DNA of 64,000 nucleotides from positions 186,001 to 250,000 of the forward strand of contig JAYQIC010000011.1 in the NCBI GenBank assembly GCA_038141425.1, given 5' to 3'. Numbering within the stretch: position 1 is the stretch's first letter; each line of letters opens with the position of its first letter. Below are positions 36,620-46,025 of this stretch, piece after piece. The DNA comes from UBA7985 sp038141425. GTDB lineage: Bacteria > Pseudomonadota > Alphaproteobacteria > UBA7985. The position numbers were made by a program, and so were the translations under genes. A model generated the notes under the pieces. It had not been told where the DNA came from. It did no database searches and worked only from the letters and a program-made list of their open reading frames with translations.

Positions 36620-37309
36620 ATGAAGATTATTGGACTTACAGGCTCCATTGCCATGGGCAAATCCACCGCCGCCAAAATGCTGGCACGCATGGGTTACGCC
36701 CACTTTGACGCCGATGCCGTGGTCCACGCACTGACCGGCCCGCGCGGACGGGCGCTGCCCGCCATCGCCGCCTTCGCACCTGAGGCCGTTTCCACAGAAG
36801 CCGGGATGGACCGTCGCCGGCTGGGCGATCTGGCCTTCCGTGATCAGAGCGTGCTGCGCAAGCTCGAAGCCGTGCTGCACCCCATGGTCTATGCTGAAAA
36901 CCGCCGATTACTCGCCCTGTGGCAGCGTCAACGCCGCCGCAAAGTCCTGCTCGACGTGCCCCTGTTGCTCGAAGGCGCAGGCGAGCGCCGCTGCGATGCG
37001 GTGTGGGTGGTCTCGGCGCCAACAGCACTGCAGGCGCAGCGGGCTCTGTCTCGCCCCGGCATGACGCCGGAGAAGCTGCGCGGTATCCTCAGCCGGCAGG
37101 TGACAGACCGGGAAAAGCGGCGCCGCGCCGACGTGGTGATCGCCACCGGGCTGGGCCGCGCCATCACTTGGGGCGCGTTGGTGCAGGCCGATCGCCTGCC
37201 GGTTCGTACCCGCACCTGGCCCCCGCGCCACCGGCGCAACGCGCTATTCAAGGGCCGGATCCACGACGCAACGCCACCTGCATCCAAGGCAAAGGGAGGG
37301 CCGAAATGA
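36620..37309 (+). CDS. coaE: Dephospho-CoA kinase CoaE
   Basis: Last step of coenzyme A synthesis. 229 residues. P-loop GLTGSIAMGKST, HFDADAVVHALTGP, LVHP-like EAVLHPMVYAENRR, DVPLLLEGAGERRCDAVWVVSAP and a basic C-terminal segment (about 25 residues longer than the typical protein). It starts four bases after aroE; its TGA at 37307-37309 overlaps the dnaQ ATG. Confidence 0.94.
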   Translation: MKIIGLTGSIAMGKSTAAKMLARMGYAHFDADAVVHALTGPRGRALPAIAAFAPEAVSTEAGMDRRRLGDLAFRDQSVLRKLEAVLHPMVYAENRRLLALWQRQRRRKVLLDVPLLLEGAGERRCDAVWVVSAPTALQAQRALSRPGMTPEKLRGILSRQVTDREKRRRADVVIATGLGRAITWGALVQADRLPVRTRTWPPRHRRNALFKGRIHDATPPASKAKGGPK

Positions 37310-38052
37310 CCCGTGAGATCGTTCTCGACACTGAAACGACAGGCATCGACCCCGCCGACGGCCATCGGGTGGTCGAAATCGGCTGCGTCGAGCTCGAAGG
37401 GCTGATGCCGACCGGAAACACCTTCCACGTCTACATCAACCCGCAGCGTGATATGCCCAACGGCGCTTACGAGGTGCACGGGCTGTCGGCCGAGTTTCTG
37501 TCCGGCTTCCCAGTGTTTTCCGAGCACGCCGAAGCCTTTATCGAGTTCATCGGTGACGCGCCACTGGTGATCCATAACGCCTCCTTCGACATGAAGTTCC
37601 TCAACGCGGAGCTGGGCATGCTGGGGCGGCCGTTGCTGTCTCCCGGGCGCGCGATCGACACCCTTGCCATGGCGCGCAAGGCCTATCCCGGCGCGCAGAA
37701 TTCGCTCGATGCGCTGTGCCGCCGGTTTGGCATCGACAACACCAGCCGCACGCTGCACGGCGCCCTGCTGGATAGTGAACTGCTGGCCGAAGTCTATCTG
37801 GAGCTGAAAGGGGGTCGCCAACCGGGTCTGAGCCTCGACGTTGCGGCGCCGCGCGGTGGCTCGAAAGCCGGTGGCAGCGCGGCCCGTGGCGACGGCGCAG
37901 CCGCGGGCGAAGACGGCAGCGCCGCCAAAGCCTTCGCGCGCCGTGAGTTTCCGCTGCAGGCCGAAGACACAGGCCGTCACGAGGCGTTTCTGCGCGACCT
38001 TAAAGAACCGATCTGGTCGAAATACGGGGTTAAGGGCACCGATCCGGACTAG
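37306..38052 (+). CDS. dnaQ: DNA polymerase III epsilon subunit DnaQ
   Basis: Proofreading 3'-5' exonuclease. 248 residues. Exo I EIVLDTETTGIDP, Exo II PLVIHNASFDMKFLNAEL, and Exo III HGALLDSELLAEVYLELKGG. After residue about 170 a low-complexity A/G/S-rich linker leads to a C-terminal segment (FPLQAEDTGRHEAFLRDLKEPIWSKY) that should bind the polymerase alpha subunit. ATG 37306 has AAAGGGAGG nearby as ribosome site and overlaps the coaE stop. Confidence 0.95.
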   Translation: MTREIVLDTETTGIDPADGHRVVEIGCVELEGLMPTGNTFHVYINPQRDMPNGAYEVHGLSAEFLSGFPVFSEHAEAFIEFIGDAPLVIHNASFDMKFLNAELGMLGRPLLSPGRAIDTLAMARKAYPGAQNSLDALCRRFGIDNTSRTLHGALLDSELLAEVYLELKGGRQPGLSLDVAAPRGGSKAGGSAARGDGAAAGEDGSAAKAFARREFPLQAEDTGRHEAFLRDLKEPIWSKYGVKGTDPD

Positions 38053-38080
38053 CGGCCTTTCCTCCCTCGGGGCCTGTTGT

Positions 38081-38584
38081 TCAGGCCGCCGTGCCGTCCC
38101 CGCCGCTGGCACCTTCGCCCCTATCCTTGGGGTTATTGAGCAGGCTGAGGAAGTTGAAAGGGTTGAGCAGCAAGGGCGGGTAGCCGCCTTTGACGGTTGC
38201 GCTGGAGACGATTTCCCGCGCGAAGGGGAACAGGTAGCGGGAGACCTCGACCACCAGCAGCCGCTCGATCGTCTCTTGTGGGATATCTGCACCGATCTGC
38301 ACCAGACCGGCGTAAACACACTCGACGATGAAGGCGGTCTGGCCCTCGACCGATGCGTTGACCGACACCTGCAGCTCGACCTCGTAGCGGCTGTCGCCGA
38401 GGTTGCGGTTGTTGACGTTGACGTCGATTTTGACCTCGGGCTGCTTGCCCTGGGTCATCAGGCCCATGGCTCCGTTCGGGTTCTCGAAGCTCAAGTCCTT
38501 GAGGTACTGGTGCAGGAAGGCGAGGCCCCCCAGAGGCTGGTCAGCTGCTGCAGCCGGGGCCTGGGTCGAACCGTTTTCGGCCAT
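38081..38584 (-). CDS. secB: Protein-export chaperone SecB
   Basis: Keeps preproteins unfolded for SecA. 167 residues. FLHQYLKDLSFENP and NVNNRNLGDSRYEVELQVSV, then QIGADIPQETIERLLVVEVSRYLFPFAREIVSSATVKGGYPPLLLNPFNF, follow the family; the tail is acidic and G-rich. Convergent with dnaQ. Intact. Confidence 0.96.
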   Translation of the reverse strand: MAENGSTQAPAAAADQPLGGLAFLHQYLKDLSFENPNGAMGLMTQGKQPEVKIDVNVNNRNLGDSRYEVELQVSVNASVEGQTAFIVECVYAGLVQIGADIPQETIERLLVVEVSRYLFPFAREIVSSATVKGGYPPLLLNPFNFLSLLNNPKDRGEGASGGDGTAA

Positions 38585-38649
38585 GGTGTCTGATTTCTCC
38601 GGTTTACTCGGGGGCAGGGACGCCTGTTATCACGCTGGCCCTGAAGCGG

Positions 38650-39174
38650 CTAGTCGCGTGAGGGCGGAATCTGCTTCTCGGGGTCGGTTTCGACCACCTC
38701 CGCTTCGCCGTCGATGATATCAGGCGCGCTGCCGCTGCTGCTGTCATTGCCGCCAGCGTAGGAAAAGCCAAAGCCGCCCGCGCCGCCACCGCCCATGCCA
38801 CCGAAGGACAGATTGCCGCGTCGTTGCGCCCACCGCAGCAGCAGCGGGGCGATCAACGCCCGTACCGGCGGCAAGAGCAGGGCAATGCCGACGGCATCGG
38901 TGAAAAAGCCCGGCGTAAGCAGCAGCAGTGCTGCCGCCAGCAGGCACAGCCCGTCGAACAGTGCTCTTGCCGGCATCTCGCCCACGGCCAGTTGCTGGTT
39001 GATCCGCGCAATCACGCTTGTTGATTGCGACCGGACCAGCGCCGTGCCGACGATTGCGGATAGCAATACCGTACCCAGCGTCCACCAGAGGCCGATCCAG
39101 CTGCCTACGGTAATGAAGCCAGCGATCTCGATTATCGGAATCCCGACGAAGGCAATCAGTAACAAGAGTGTCAT
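38650..39174 (-). CDS. fxsA: FxsA family membrane protein
   Basis: Cytoplasmic membrane protein of the family named for suppression of F exclusion of phage T7; cellular role unknown. 174 residues. MTLLLLIAFVGIPIIEIAGF, GSWIGLWWTLGTVLLSAIVGTALVRSQS, GEMPARALFDGLCLLAAALLLLTPGFFTDAVGIALLLPPVR are the typical core; the C-terminal third is G-rich and acidic. Divergent from the Tim44-like gene, as often in alphaproteobacteria. Confidence 0.92.
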   Translation of the reverse strand: MTLLLLIAFVGIPIIEIAGFITVGSWIGLWWTLGTVLLSAIVGTALVRSQSTSVIARINQQLAVGEMPARALFDGLCLLAAALLLLTPGFFTDAVGIALLLPPVRALIAPLLLRWAQRRGNLSFGGMGGGGAGGFGFSYAGGNDSSSGSAPDIIDGEAEVVETDPEKQIPPSRD

Positions 39175-39357
39175 TCCGGGCTCCTTTGCGCTGTTTTTTG
39201 ACGGATGCGACCCTGCAACCGATTCTGGTCCGTTGCCCTCGGGTGCATTCGTCCCTAACTGTCATTCATAGAAGTGGGGTCTGCCGCCGATCGTTGAAGA
39301 GATCGCTGCGAAAAAACGGCAGACCGGGGTTCGCGCCCGGACAAAGGAGACCTGAAG

Positions 39358-40020
39358 GTGACCATTACGCTCGTTATTCTGGCTGTTGCAGTGGTGTTTG
39401 TGCTGTGGAGGCTCAGCTCCGTGCTCGGGCAGGATCAGGGCTTCATCCCCAGTTCGACCGCAACCAGACTCAGCCGAAGCTCGACGAGGTTGATGAGGCG
39501 GACACCCCGGCTCCGGCGCCTGAACCGGATGCTCAGGCCGCAGAGGATGTCGATCCGGCCGCCAATGCCGAAGAAATTCAGGCGGTTCTGGAAGAGATCG
39601 CGGGCAAGGACCGGCTGTTCGATGCCAAGTCTTTCCTTGGCGATGCGGGCAGTGCCTTCGAGATGATCCTCGGCGCCTTCGCCAGCGGCGACAAGGACAC
39701 GCTGTCTTCTTTCGTCTCCAAAGATGTCTACGCAGGCTTTGCCGAGGCCATCGACGCCCGCGCAGCAGAAGGTCAGCACCTGGAGCTGACCCTGCTCAAG
39801 GCGCCTGAAACCCGCTACTACCGGGCCGAAGTGAAGCGGCAACATGGCCTTCGTCACCCTGACCATCAATTCCGAGCAGATCCAGGTCACCCGGGACAAG
39901 GCTGGTGAGGTGGTTTCCGGCGACCCTGCCCAGACTTCCCGGGTCGAAGACCACTGGAACTTCTCGCGCAAGCTGGGTTCGTCTGACCCGATCTGGACCC
40001 TGATCGCGACCCGCGCCTGA
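39358..40020 (+). CDS. Tim44-domain inner membrane protein (two frameshifts)
   Basis: Homologue of the mitochondrial import motor part Tim44; in bacteria often called TimA, role not settled. GTG 39358, with GGAG about eight bases upstream, begins TITLVILAVAVVFVLWRLSSVLG, a single membrane helix. A frameshift near 39450 and another near 39842 break it; the corrected reading has an acidic, P/A-rich linker, KSFLGDAGSAFEMILGAFASGDKDTLSSFVSKDVYAGFAEAID, and the C-terminal MAFVTLTINSEQIQVTRDKAGEVV...VEDHWNFSRKLGSSDPIWTLIATRA. Divergent from fxsA; usual neighbour of mltA. Confidence 0.88.
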
Positions 40021-40291
40021 TCACGACTGCTCTCTGATCGGGACGTGCAGACTGAGCGGGCCAACGCAGGCCCCTGTTTCCCCCCTGTCCTAAAGAGGTT
40101 ATGCGCCGCATTATGTTTTATGCGGCATTCATTGGAGTAATTCAGTATTCTAGCTCTTAAATAGAATTAAAAACATCGTATAAGATGCTATTTTTATTAG
40201 ACATCTTATCGGTTCGGTGTCAGAGTCGGCTCCATATTTCAAAGGGCCGTCTTCTGGGTGGTTCAGTCTTAATTTCAGTGAGTTCCGCCTT
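40021..40291 (+). promoter_or_regulatory. AT-rich control region upstream of mltA, with inverted repeats
   Basis: 271 bases. The stretch 40100-40245 is clearly AT-rich compared with its surroundings. Inverted repeats: GCCGCAT/ATGCGGC around 40107-40128 (7 bp) and TAAGATG 40181-40187 with CATCTTA 40202-40208 (7 bp, AT-rich loop). The first may be a terminator for the Tim44-like gene (no long T run on its 3' side). The second is probably an operator or promoter part for mltA. Confidence 0.45.
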
Positions 40292-41530
40292 ATGCTTCGG
40301 CGTGTGAGTTTTGCGGCCCCGGCGCTTGCCCTGACGATTGCTCTGGGCGGGTGCATGGCGACCGAGACCCTTTCGATCAATCCTTTCGCCAAGCGCAGCA
40401 TCCTTCAGGACGCCGGCGCAGAGACAGCATCGCTGTCGCCCGTGACGGGGTCATCACTGGGCAAGCGCGCCGTGGTGCGACTTGCTCCCGACTTTACCGT
40501 CGCCGGGGTGCAGCTTTCGCCGGTCTACGCCGAAAGCCTGCCCGGATGGCGCACGGAGCGCCACGGCGATGCGCTGGAGGCCTTCCAGCAGTCCTGTGCC
40601 GTGATCGGGCAACGCAACGCTGATGCGCCACTCTCACCAGCCGCGCTGGGTGGTACCGTTGGCGACTGGGCAGAGGTCTGCGCACTCGCCGTTCGACTGA
40701 ACCCCGAAGACCACCCCCGTGCCCGGCAGTTCTTCCTCGACCAGTTCAAGGCGTTTGAAGTGCGCGGCGAGGGTACCTTCACCGGATACTACGAGGCTGA
40801 ACTCAATGGCGCTCGCCGCCCGGGAGGCGGCTACCGCTGGCCGCTCTATGCCCGGCCCGATGATCTTGTAAACGGGCAGGCCTATCTGACCCGGGCAGAG
40901 ATCAGCCGTGGCGCTCTGCAGGGCCAGGGGCTGGAACTGCTCTACGTCGATGATCCGGTTGACGCCTTTATGCTGCAGATTCAGGGCTCGGGCGTGATCC
41001 GTCTGCCGGACGGCACCCGCACCCGTGTCGGGTACGCCGGCAACAACGGGCACGATTTTGTCAGCCTGCGCGCCGAGATGGAGCGTCGCGGCTTCGACAA
41101 GACCGTCTACGGCGCGTCGATCCAGTCCTACACCCGTTGGCTCAAGGAACGCCCGCAGATTGCCACCGCAGTGATGAACACCAACCCGCGCTTTATTTTC
41201 TTCACCGAAAACCTGGAACAGGGCGCGGTCGGCGCGCAGGGTATCCGCCTGACGCCCGAGCGCTCGCTCGCCGTGGATCTGGATTTCATGCCCCTGCACG
41301 CGCCGATGTGGCTGGAAACCTCCGCGACAGCGCCCAACGGCAGCACCCGCACCATCCGCCGCATGATGGTCGCACAGGATACCGGGTCGGCGATCAACGG
41401 CGTGGTCCGGGGAGATTATTTCTGGGGCTCGGGAGAAGGCGCGCGGGCTATGGCCGGGCGGATGAAGGCGCAGGGCGTCTATACGATTTTGCTGCCAAAC
41501 GGACTGGCCGAGACCCTGGCCCCGGATTGA
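40292..41530 (+). CDS. mltA: Membrane-bound lytic murein transglycosylase A (MltA), lipoprotein
   Basis: Cleaves peptidoglycan glycan strands. ATG 40292 gives MLRRVSFAAPALALTIALGGC, a lipoprotein signal with the lipobox LGGC; the open frame upstream of it is not needed. MltA domain: GEGTFTGYYEAELNGARRPGGGYRWPLYARPDDLV. Then GQGLELLYVDDPVDAFMLQIQGSG. The 3D domain near the end, MVAQDTGSAINGVVRGDYFWGSGEGARAMAGRM, holds the catalytic Asp region. 412 residues, intact. Confidence 0.94.
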   Translation: MLRRVSFAAPALALTIALGGCMATETLSINPFAKRSILQDAGAETASLSPVTGSSLGKRAVVRLAPDFTVAGVQLSPVYAESLPGWRTERHGDALEAFQQSCAVIGQRNADAPLSPAALGGTVGDWAEVCALAVRLNPEDHPRARQFFLDQFKAFEVRGEGTFTGYYEAELNGARRPGGGYRWPLYARPDDLVNGQAYLTRAEISRGALQGQGLELLYVDDPVDAFMLQIQGSGVIRLPDGTRTRVGYAGNNGHDFVSLRAEMERRGFDKTVYGASIQSYTRWLKERPQIATAVMNTNPRFIFFTENLEQGAVGAQGIRLTPERSLAVDLDFMPLHAPMWLETSATAPNGSTRTIRRMMVAQDTGSAINGVVRGDYFWGSGEGARAMAGRMKAQGVYTILLPNGLAETLAPD

Positions 41531-41617
41531 TCCGAGCCTATCTTAGCCGCTAGGGGGAAACGGTGGCTGCCGAAGGGGAGCCGCACCAGACGACGCGAAG
41601 CACGGGAAGCCCGAGAT

Positions 41618-42121
41618 TTGAACCAGAAGACCCACGATTTTCTTGCCACGCTGGCGCCGCTCGCCCTCTCCGGGATCGGCGAAGGCGTGGCTGCGATTGT
41701 CGGCTCAGACCTCGAGGCTGCCGTTGAGCTGTTGCTGCCCGCGCTGCCGCCCGCCGCGCGGCTGGTCATCGTCGATCAGACCGCTGAGGGTGCGCAGGCG
41801 TGCCGCCGCTTCGTGCAGACCGACCTCCGGCTGGGGGTTATCAACGAGACCCCGGCGCAGTTCATCGAAGATATGGTCGAGCAGCGCTTTGATGCGCTGC
41901 TGGCCATGCCGGGTTGTGAAGGCGACGAGCAGGCGCTGGTCAGCTTGCTGTGGCAAGGCGGCTTTATGGCCTTGCATCCCGATCTCGCGGCCCCGAGCGT
42001 CGACCCTGACGAACTGCTGAGCTGGGACACCGGGTGGGGCATGGCCCTGCGCATGCTGCCACCCAAGCCGCGCCGCCGGGGCGGCCGGCGGCGCAACCAG
42101 CCGCGGCAGGCGGCGGCCTGA
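41618..42121 (+). CDS. Hypothetical protein between mltA and smr
   Basis: 167 residues from TTG 41618. I do not recognise a family. A central stretch AARLVIVDQTAEGAQACRRFV, RFDALLAMPG and LVSLLWQGGFMALHPDL has the rhythm of a degenerate class I methyltransferase (nucleotide-binding strand, acidic turn, aspartate/proline step, GG-motif), but the glycine-rich SAM loop is not visible. The C-terminus is strongly basic (PKPRRRGGRRRNQPRQ). In the same operon as mltA and smr, with 87 and 10 bases to its neighbours. Confidence 0.6.
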   Translation: MNQKTHDFLATLAPLALSGIGEGVAAIVGSDLEAAVELLLPALPPAARLVIVDQTAEGAQACRRFVQTDLRLGVINETPAQFIEDMVEQRFDALLAMPGCEGDEQALVSLLWQGGFMALHPDLAAPSVDPDELLSWDTGWGMALRMLPPKPRRRGGRRRNQPRQAAA

Positions 42122-42131
42122 GGCCGAAACG

Positions 42132-42812
42132 GTGGCTGCGAAACGGCGCCCGAACCGGAATACTACGACCAAAGGCAAGAAGCCCGGCCCCCCGGTCGTC
42201 AGTGAGGGCGATCGCGCGGTCTGGGGTGCCGTCAAGGCCTCCGCTGATCCCCTCAAGCAGTCACGCGCCAAGACCTTTCGCGGCGTTGAGAACGTGTCCC
42301 GTGGCCTGCCACCAACCCCTAAGGCTGATCCCGACCGCGCCGAAGAACGCCAGGCAGCGGCCTCCCGACCCGTGGTCAAATCCATCGCCGAGGATCTGGT
42401 CTCTGCCTCCAGGGCATCGCGCACACCCCTGACCGGGGCAAAGGACACAGGGGCCCTCGAGCCCGGGCAGCTCGCCGGGCTGGACCGCAAGCGTGGGGAG
42501 CGCCTGCGCCGGGGTAAACTCGATATCGAGGGCACGCTCGACCTGCACGGCATGACCCGCGACGCGGCTCAGGCAGCGGTGCGCCGCTTCCTCGACGCCA
42601 GCCAGGGCATGGGGCGGCGCACGGTGCTGATTATCACCGGCAAAGGCTACGCCCACGGCAGCGAAGGCGTGCTGCGCTCTGCCCTGCCGCAATGGCTGAA
42701 CGCCGCTGAAAACCGCGGCCGAATCCTCGCCTATGACTACGCCCAGCCGCGCCACGGCGGGCAGGGTGCCTTCTACGTCTACCTGAAGAAACGCCGGGAA
42801 GCGGCGTCGTGA
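42132..42812 (+). CDS. Smr-domain protein
   Basis: 226 residues from GTG 42132. The N-terminal half is basic and low in complexity; the C-terminal domain has IEGTLDLHGMTRDAAQAAVRRFL, RTVLIITGKGYAHGSEGVLRSALPQWL and the closing AFYVYLKKR. Smr domains are nicking nucleases in DNA or RNA quality control in characterised cases. Its stop overlaps the start of the next gene (GTGA). Confidence 0.9.
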   Translation: MAAKRRPNRNTTTKGKKPGPPVVSEGDRAVWGAVKASADPLKQSRAKTFRGVENVSRGLPPTPKADPDRAEERQAAASRPVVKSIAEDLVSASRASRTPLTGAKDTGALEPGQLAGLDRKRGERLRRGKLDIEGTLDLHGMTRDAAQAAVRRFLDASQGMGRRTVLIITGKGYAHGSEGVLRSALPQWLNAAENRGRILAYDYAQPRHGGQGAFYVYLKKRREAAS

Positions 42813-43182
42813 CGCCCTTCGGCGAAAAACTCGTGTCCCTGCGTGAGCAGCGCGGATGGACGCAGAAGAAAATGGCGGAGAAACTTGGGGTTTCGGCGGC
42901 CTTTCTCAGTGCGCTGGAAAACGGTCAGCGGGGCAAGCCTTCCCGCCGCCTGCTCCACGCCATCTGCCAGACCTTTGGCATCATTTGGGACGAGGCTGAC
43001 GCGCTGGCCGATCTCGCCGCCGCATCGCACCCGGTGGTCAAGCTCAACACGCGCGGGCTGTCCGCGACCCATACGCGTTTCGCGCACGCCCTGGCGGGAA
43101 GATTGCTGAGCTGCCCGAAGAACAGTTGGAAGACTGGCTGGAAACCCTCGAAGACCCCACGGCTACACAGGGCACTCGCTGA
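42809..43182 (+). CDS. XRE-family transcriptional regulator (frameshifted)
   Basis: A small helix-turn-helix protein. GTG 42809, overlapping the smr stop. FGEKLVSLREQRGWTQKKMAEKLGVSAAFLSALENGQRGKPSRRLLHAICQTFGI is a complete Cro/CI-type domain. A one-base loss in a G run near 43104 shifts the end; the corrected end is KIAELPEEQLEDWLETLED to TGA 43180-43182, total about 123 residues. In alphaproteobacteria this gene usually follows smr and precedes gyrB; here gyrB is not next. Target genes unknown. Confidence 0.85.
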
Positions 43183-43256
43183 GACAATTCGCACCAGAGG
43201 ATTGGTCCTCAGCGAAAGCGATCTAGCTTGTTGGGGGAGAGTCAGACGATCGACGA

Positions 43257-43333
<77 letters not shown>

Positions 43334-43427
43334 GCGTCGATGGCCGGACCCTAAGCAAAGCCGCGACGGAGGGCAAGGCCCTCTGACAACGCTTTGTTCG
43401 ATCCAGCCATGCAAAGGAGTGACTTCG

Positions 43428-43892
43428 ATGATGACTTCGTTCAAAGCCGCACCGGTCGGTTCTTTCCCGCGTCGGATTTTTACCCTCGCGCTGGGCCTCG
43501 TTCTTGCCCTGATGGCGGGTCGCGCTGTCGCAGCAGGCAGTGAAGATGCGCTCGCACCCGCGCTCAGCCCGATCGAGGAAGTGCAGGCCGTGATCGAAAG
43601 CCAGCTGATCGCCTTCCAGAACCGCGACGGCGCCGGCGCCTTCTTCCACGCCGCGCCCGGGATCAAGGGTGCCTTCGGCGACGCTGACACTTTCATGGCC
43701 ATGGTCGAGCGGGGCTACAACGTCATTTACGCCAACAAGGGCTGGACCTTTGTCGAGGGTCAGGTGCAGGGACAGCAGGCCGCCCAGATGCTGGTCGTGG
43801 AAGACGGAGAAGGGCGTGAGCTCAAGGTGATCTACTTCCTGCGCATCTACGACGGACGCTGGCAGATCACGGGTGTCCAGCCCACGGGCTGA
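43428..43892 (+). CDS. DUF4864 family exported protein
   Basis: 155 residues from ATG 43428, which has AGGAG eight bases upstream. Signal peptide RRIFTLALGLVLALMAGRAVAA. The mature part, IEEVQAVIESQLIAFQNRDGAGAFFHAAPGIKGAFGDADTFMAMVERGYNVIY... and VIYFLRIYDGRWQITGVQPTG, has the length and closing motif of DUF4864 proteins, whose role is unknown. No operon partner: upstream is tRNA-Arg on the other strand, downstream gpt after 100 bases. Confidence 0.8.
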   Translation: MMTSFKAAPVGSFPRRIFTLALGLVLALMAGRAVAAGSEDALAPALSPIEEVQAVIESQLIAFQNRDGAGAFFHAAPGIKGAFGDADTFMAMVERGYNVIYANKGWTFVEGQVQGQQAAQMLVVEDGEGRELKVIYFLRIYDGRWQITGVQPTG

Positions 43893-43992
43893 CCCGGCCT
43901 CGGCATAGCCGACAGGCACGGCTTACACATTGAAGCCGTCGGGTATTTGTCGCATAACGTTGTGATCCAACCTGCAGCCGGAGACTGACCAC

Positions 43993-44469
43993 ATGGATCG
44001 CAGCTTCTACGTTTCTTGGGATGAAATGCACCGGGACACCCGGGCGCTGTCGTGGCGCCTGCTCGACATGCACAACGAGCGTGCCTTTACCGGCATTATC
44101 GCCGTCACCCGTGGCGGCATGGTCCCCGCCGCGATCATCGCGCGGGAGCTGGAAATTCGCGTGGTCGATACCATCTCCGTCGCGTCCTACGATGAGCAGG
44201 CGCAGGGCCAGCTCCAGATTCTGAAGTCCACCCTCGACGTCGGCGACGGCGACGGCTGGCTGATCGTCGATGACCTCGTCGATACCGGCAAAACCGCCCG
44301 CGCGATCCGGGACATGATGCCCGCCGCGCACTTCGCGACAGTCTATGCCAAGCCCGAGGGGCGGCCGTTGGTTGATACCTTTGTGACCGAGGTCAGCCAG
44401 GACACCTGGATTTACTTCCCCTGGGATCTGGCGCCGCACGCCAACCAGCCGCTGATCAAGTCGCGCTAG
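43993..44469 (+). CDS. gpt: Xanthine-guanine phosphoribosyltransferase
   Basis: Salvages guanine and xanthine with PRPP. 158 residues. FTGIIAVTRGGMVPAAIIARELEIRVVDTIS is the N-terminal purine side, and DGWLIVDDLVDTGKTARAIRDMMP is the PRPP loop. TWIYFPWDLAP ends the protein as in E. coli Gpt. Intact; start ATG 43993 with CGGAG nearby. Convergent with the histidine kinase gene. Confidence 0.93.
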   Translation: MDRSFYVSWDEMHRDTRALSWRLLDMHNERAFTGIIAVTRGGMVPAAIIARELEIRVVDTISVASYDEQAQGQLQILKSTLDVGDGDGWLIVDDLVDTGKTARAIRDMMPAAHFATVYAKPEGRPLVDTFVTEVSQDTWIYFPWDLAPHANQPLIKSR

Positions 44470-44478
44470 GCCGGGCGA

Positions 44479-46011
44479 TCAGGCGTCGGTGGGCTTGCCG
44501 CCGCCGCCGCCGCTGCTGCCACTGCCACCACGACCGCCGTCGCGACTGACCATCGGCAGACGGATTTCAAAGGTCGTTGGCTCGGTCCCGTCCTGCCCGG
44601 TGTGAAGCAGCTGGATACTGCCGCCGTGAGCCTGAACGATCTCGGCAGCGTTGTGTAGGCCCAGCCCGGTGCCGCTGCGCTTGGTCGAGCCCTTAAAGGC
44701 GTCGAACAGGTGCGGGACGGCTGCATCAGGCACGCCAGACGCCGTCATCCTGTATCCGGATCATCAGCCCGGTCTCGCGTGCTTCGGCGAGCAGGTCGAC
44801 CTTGTCGGCCCCGGCCTCGAAGCTGTTGTCGAGCAGGTTGATCAGCACCCGCTCGATCTGCAACGGGTCGAAGACGAGGCTGGGTTGGTCAAAATCCTCG
44901 ACCAGCGAGACGACCTTGCCCTGCGGCCCCCAGCGCTGCCGGATGCGGTCGATCACCCGCCGAAAAACGGCTTCAGCACCACGGTTTCGACGGCCAGCGC
45001 CGGCATGCCATCGCGCACGTGCTGGACGATGGTGTGGGTCAGGTTGGCAGCGCGCTCGATCGACTCGGCCAGCCGGGGTGCGGCCCTGGAAACACCTTCG
45101 TCCTTGGACGCGCTCATGCGGTCGGTGATCAGAAGCGAGGTGGTCAGCAAATTGCGCAGGTCATGAGAAATCTTCGCGACGCCCGTGCCCAGGGACGCCA
45201 ACCGCCGGTTCTGGTTCAGCGCAGACCGAACCGTGTCCTGCATCGCCTGCATCTGGGTGAAGGCGTCGCCGATTTCGTCCGAGCGACCGGATTCGCGCCG
45301 CGCGGTCTGCTCGACCTCCGGTCGGTCGGCGAAGGCGCGCATGGCCCGGGTCAGCCGCAGCACCGGGCGTACGATCAACCAGCCCAACGCCAGATAGAGC
45401 AGCAGGCCAGTCACCAGCGAGATGAACAGCGACAGCGCCGCAACCTGTGCCGTGTAGGACCGCAGCTCAAAGCCTATCCGGGTCTGGTCGAGCAGCAGCT
45501 CGATTTCCGCATTCGGGTCCGCCGGGCTCAGGCCGACGATGCGCAGCATGGCATCGGGCTTGTGGGCGACCACGATCTGGAACGCGTGGAACGACAGCCC
45601 GAGCAGGCCGGTTTCGCGTAGATCGATACTCCGCTCGACCTGCAACCCCGGCTCGCGAAACAGCACCAGCTTGGGGCGGTCCGGTGAGCGGAATGCGATC
45701 AGGCCGGCGTCGACGTGGTCCAGCAACTCTGTGGTCAGCCGGTCGTTTGGCATGGCCGAGGGCAATTCTTCGAGGGTCCGGACGGCGAGGTGCCCGTCGG
45801 AGAGCCGGTCGTTGAGCTCCTGTTCCAGCCACCGGCCGGTCGACGGCACAAACAGCACGGCTTCAGCCAGCAGTACGAAGAGGACAGCCAGCGCCAGCGC
45901 CCGGGCCGACAGGCCCGTCAGCAAGCGTGACGGCGCGGTCCGGCGGGGGCTGCTCTCCGCCCGTTGGCCCGGGTCGCTTCGGCGGTCCAGAGGGTCTTCG
46001 GTTGTGCTCAT
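44479..46011 (-). CDS. Sensor histidine kinase (two frameshifts), orphan
   Basis: Membrane kinase without an adjacent response regulator. ATG 46011. First helix LALAVLFVLLAEAVLFVPS, periplasmic domain of about 150 residues, second helix AALSLFISLVTGLLLYLALGWLI, HAMP, then LGTGVAKISHDLRNLLTTSLLITDR, in which the His is of the HDLRN type. Frame shifts near 44950 and near 44735 divide the ATPase domain: LIERVLINLLDNSFEAGAD, IQDDGV, KRSGTGLGLHNAAEIVQAHGGSI. The C-terminal tail is low-complexity (G and S). Input signal unknown. Confidence 0.83.
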
Positions 46012-46025
46012 CCGGGCAGTCTAAA

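Noticed and set aside
36928..38319. 463-codon open frame on the minus strand
   Set aside because: Antisense to coaE and dnaQ and partly to the secB gene in another frame; no recognisable domain.
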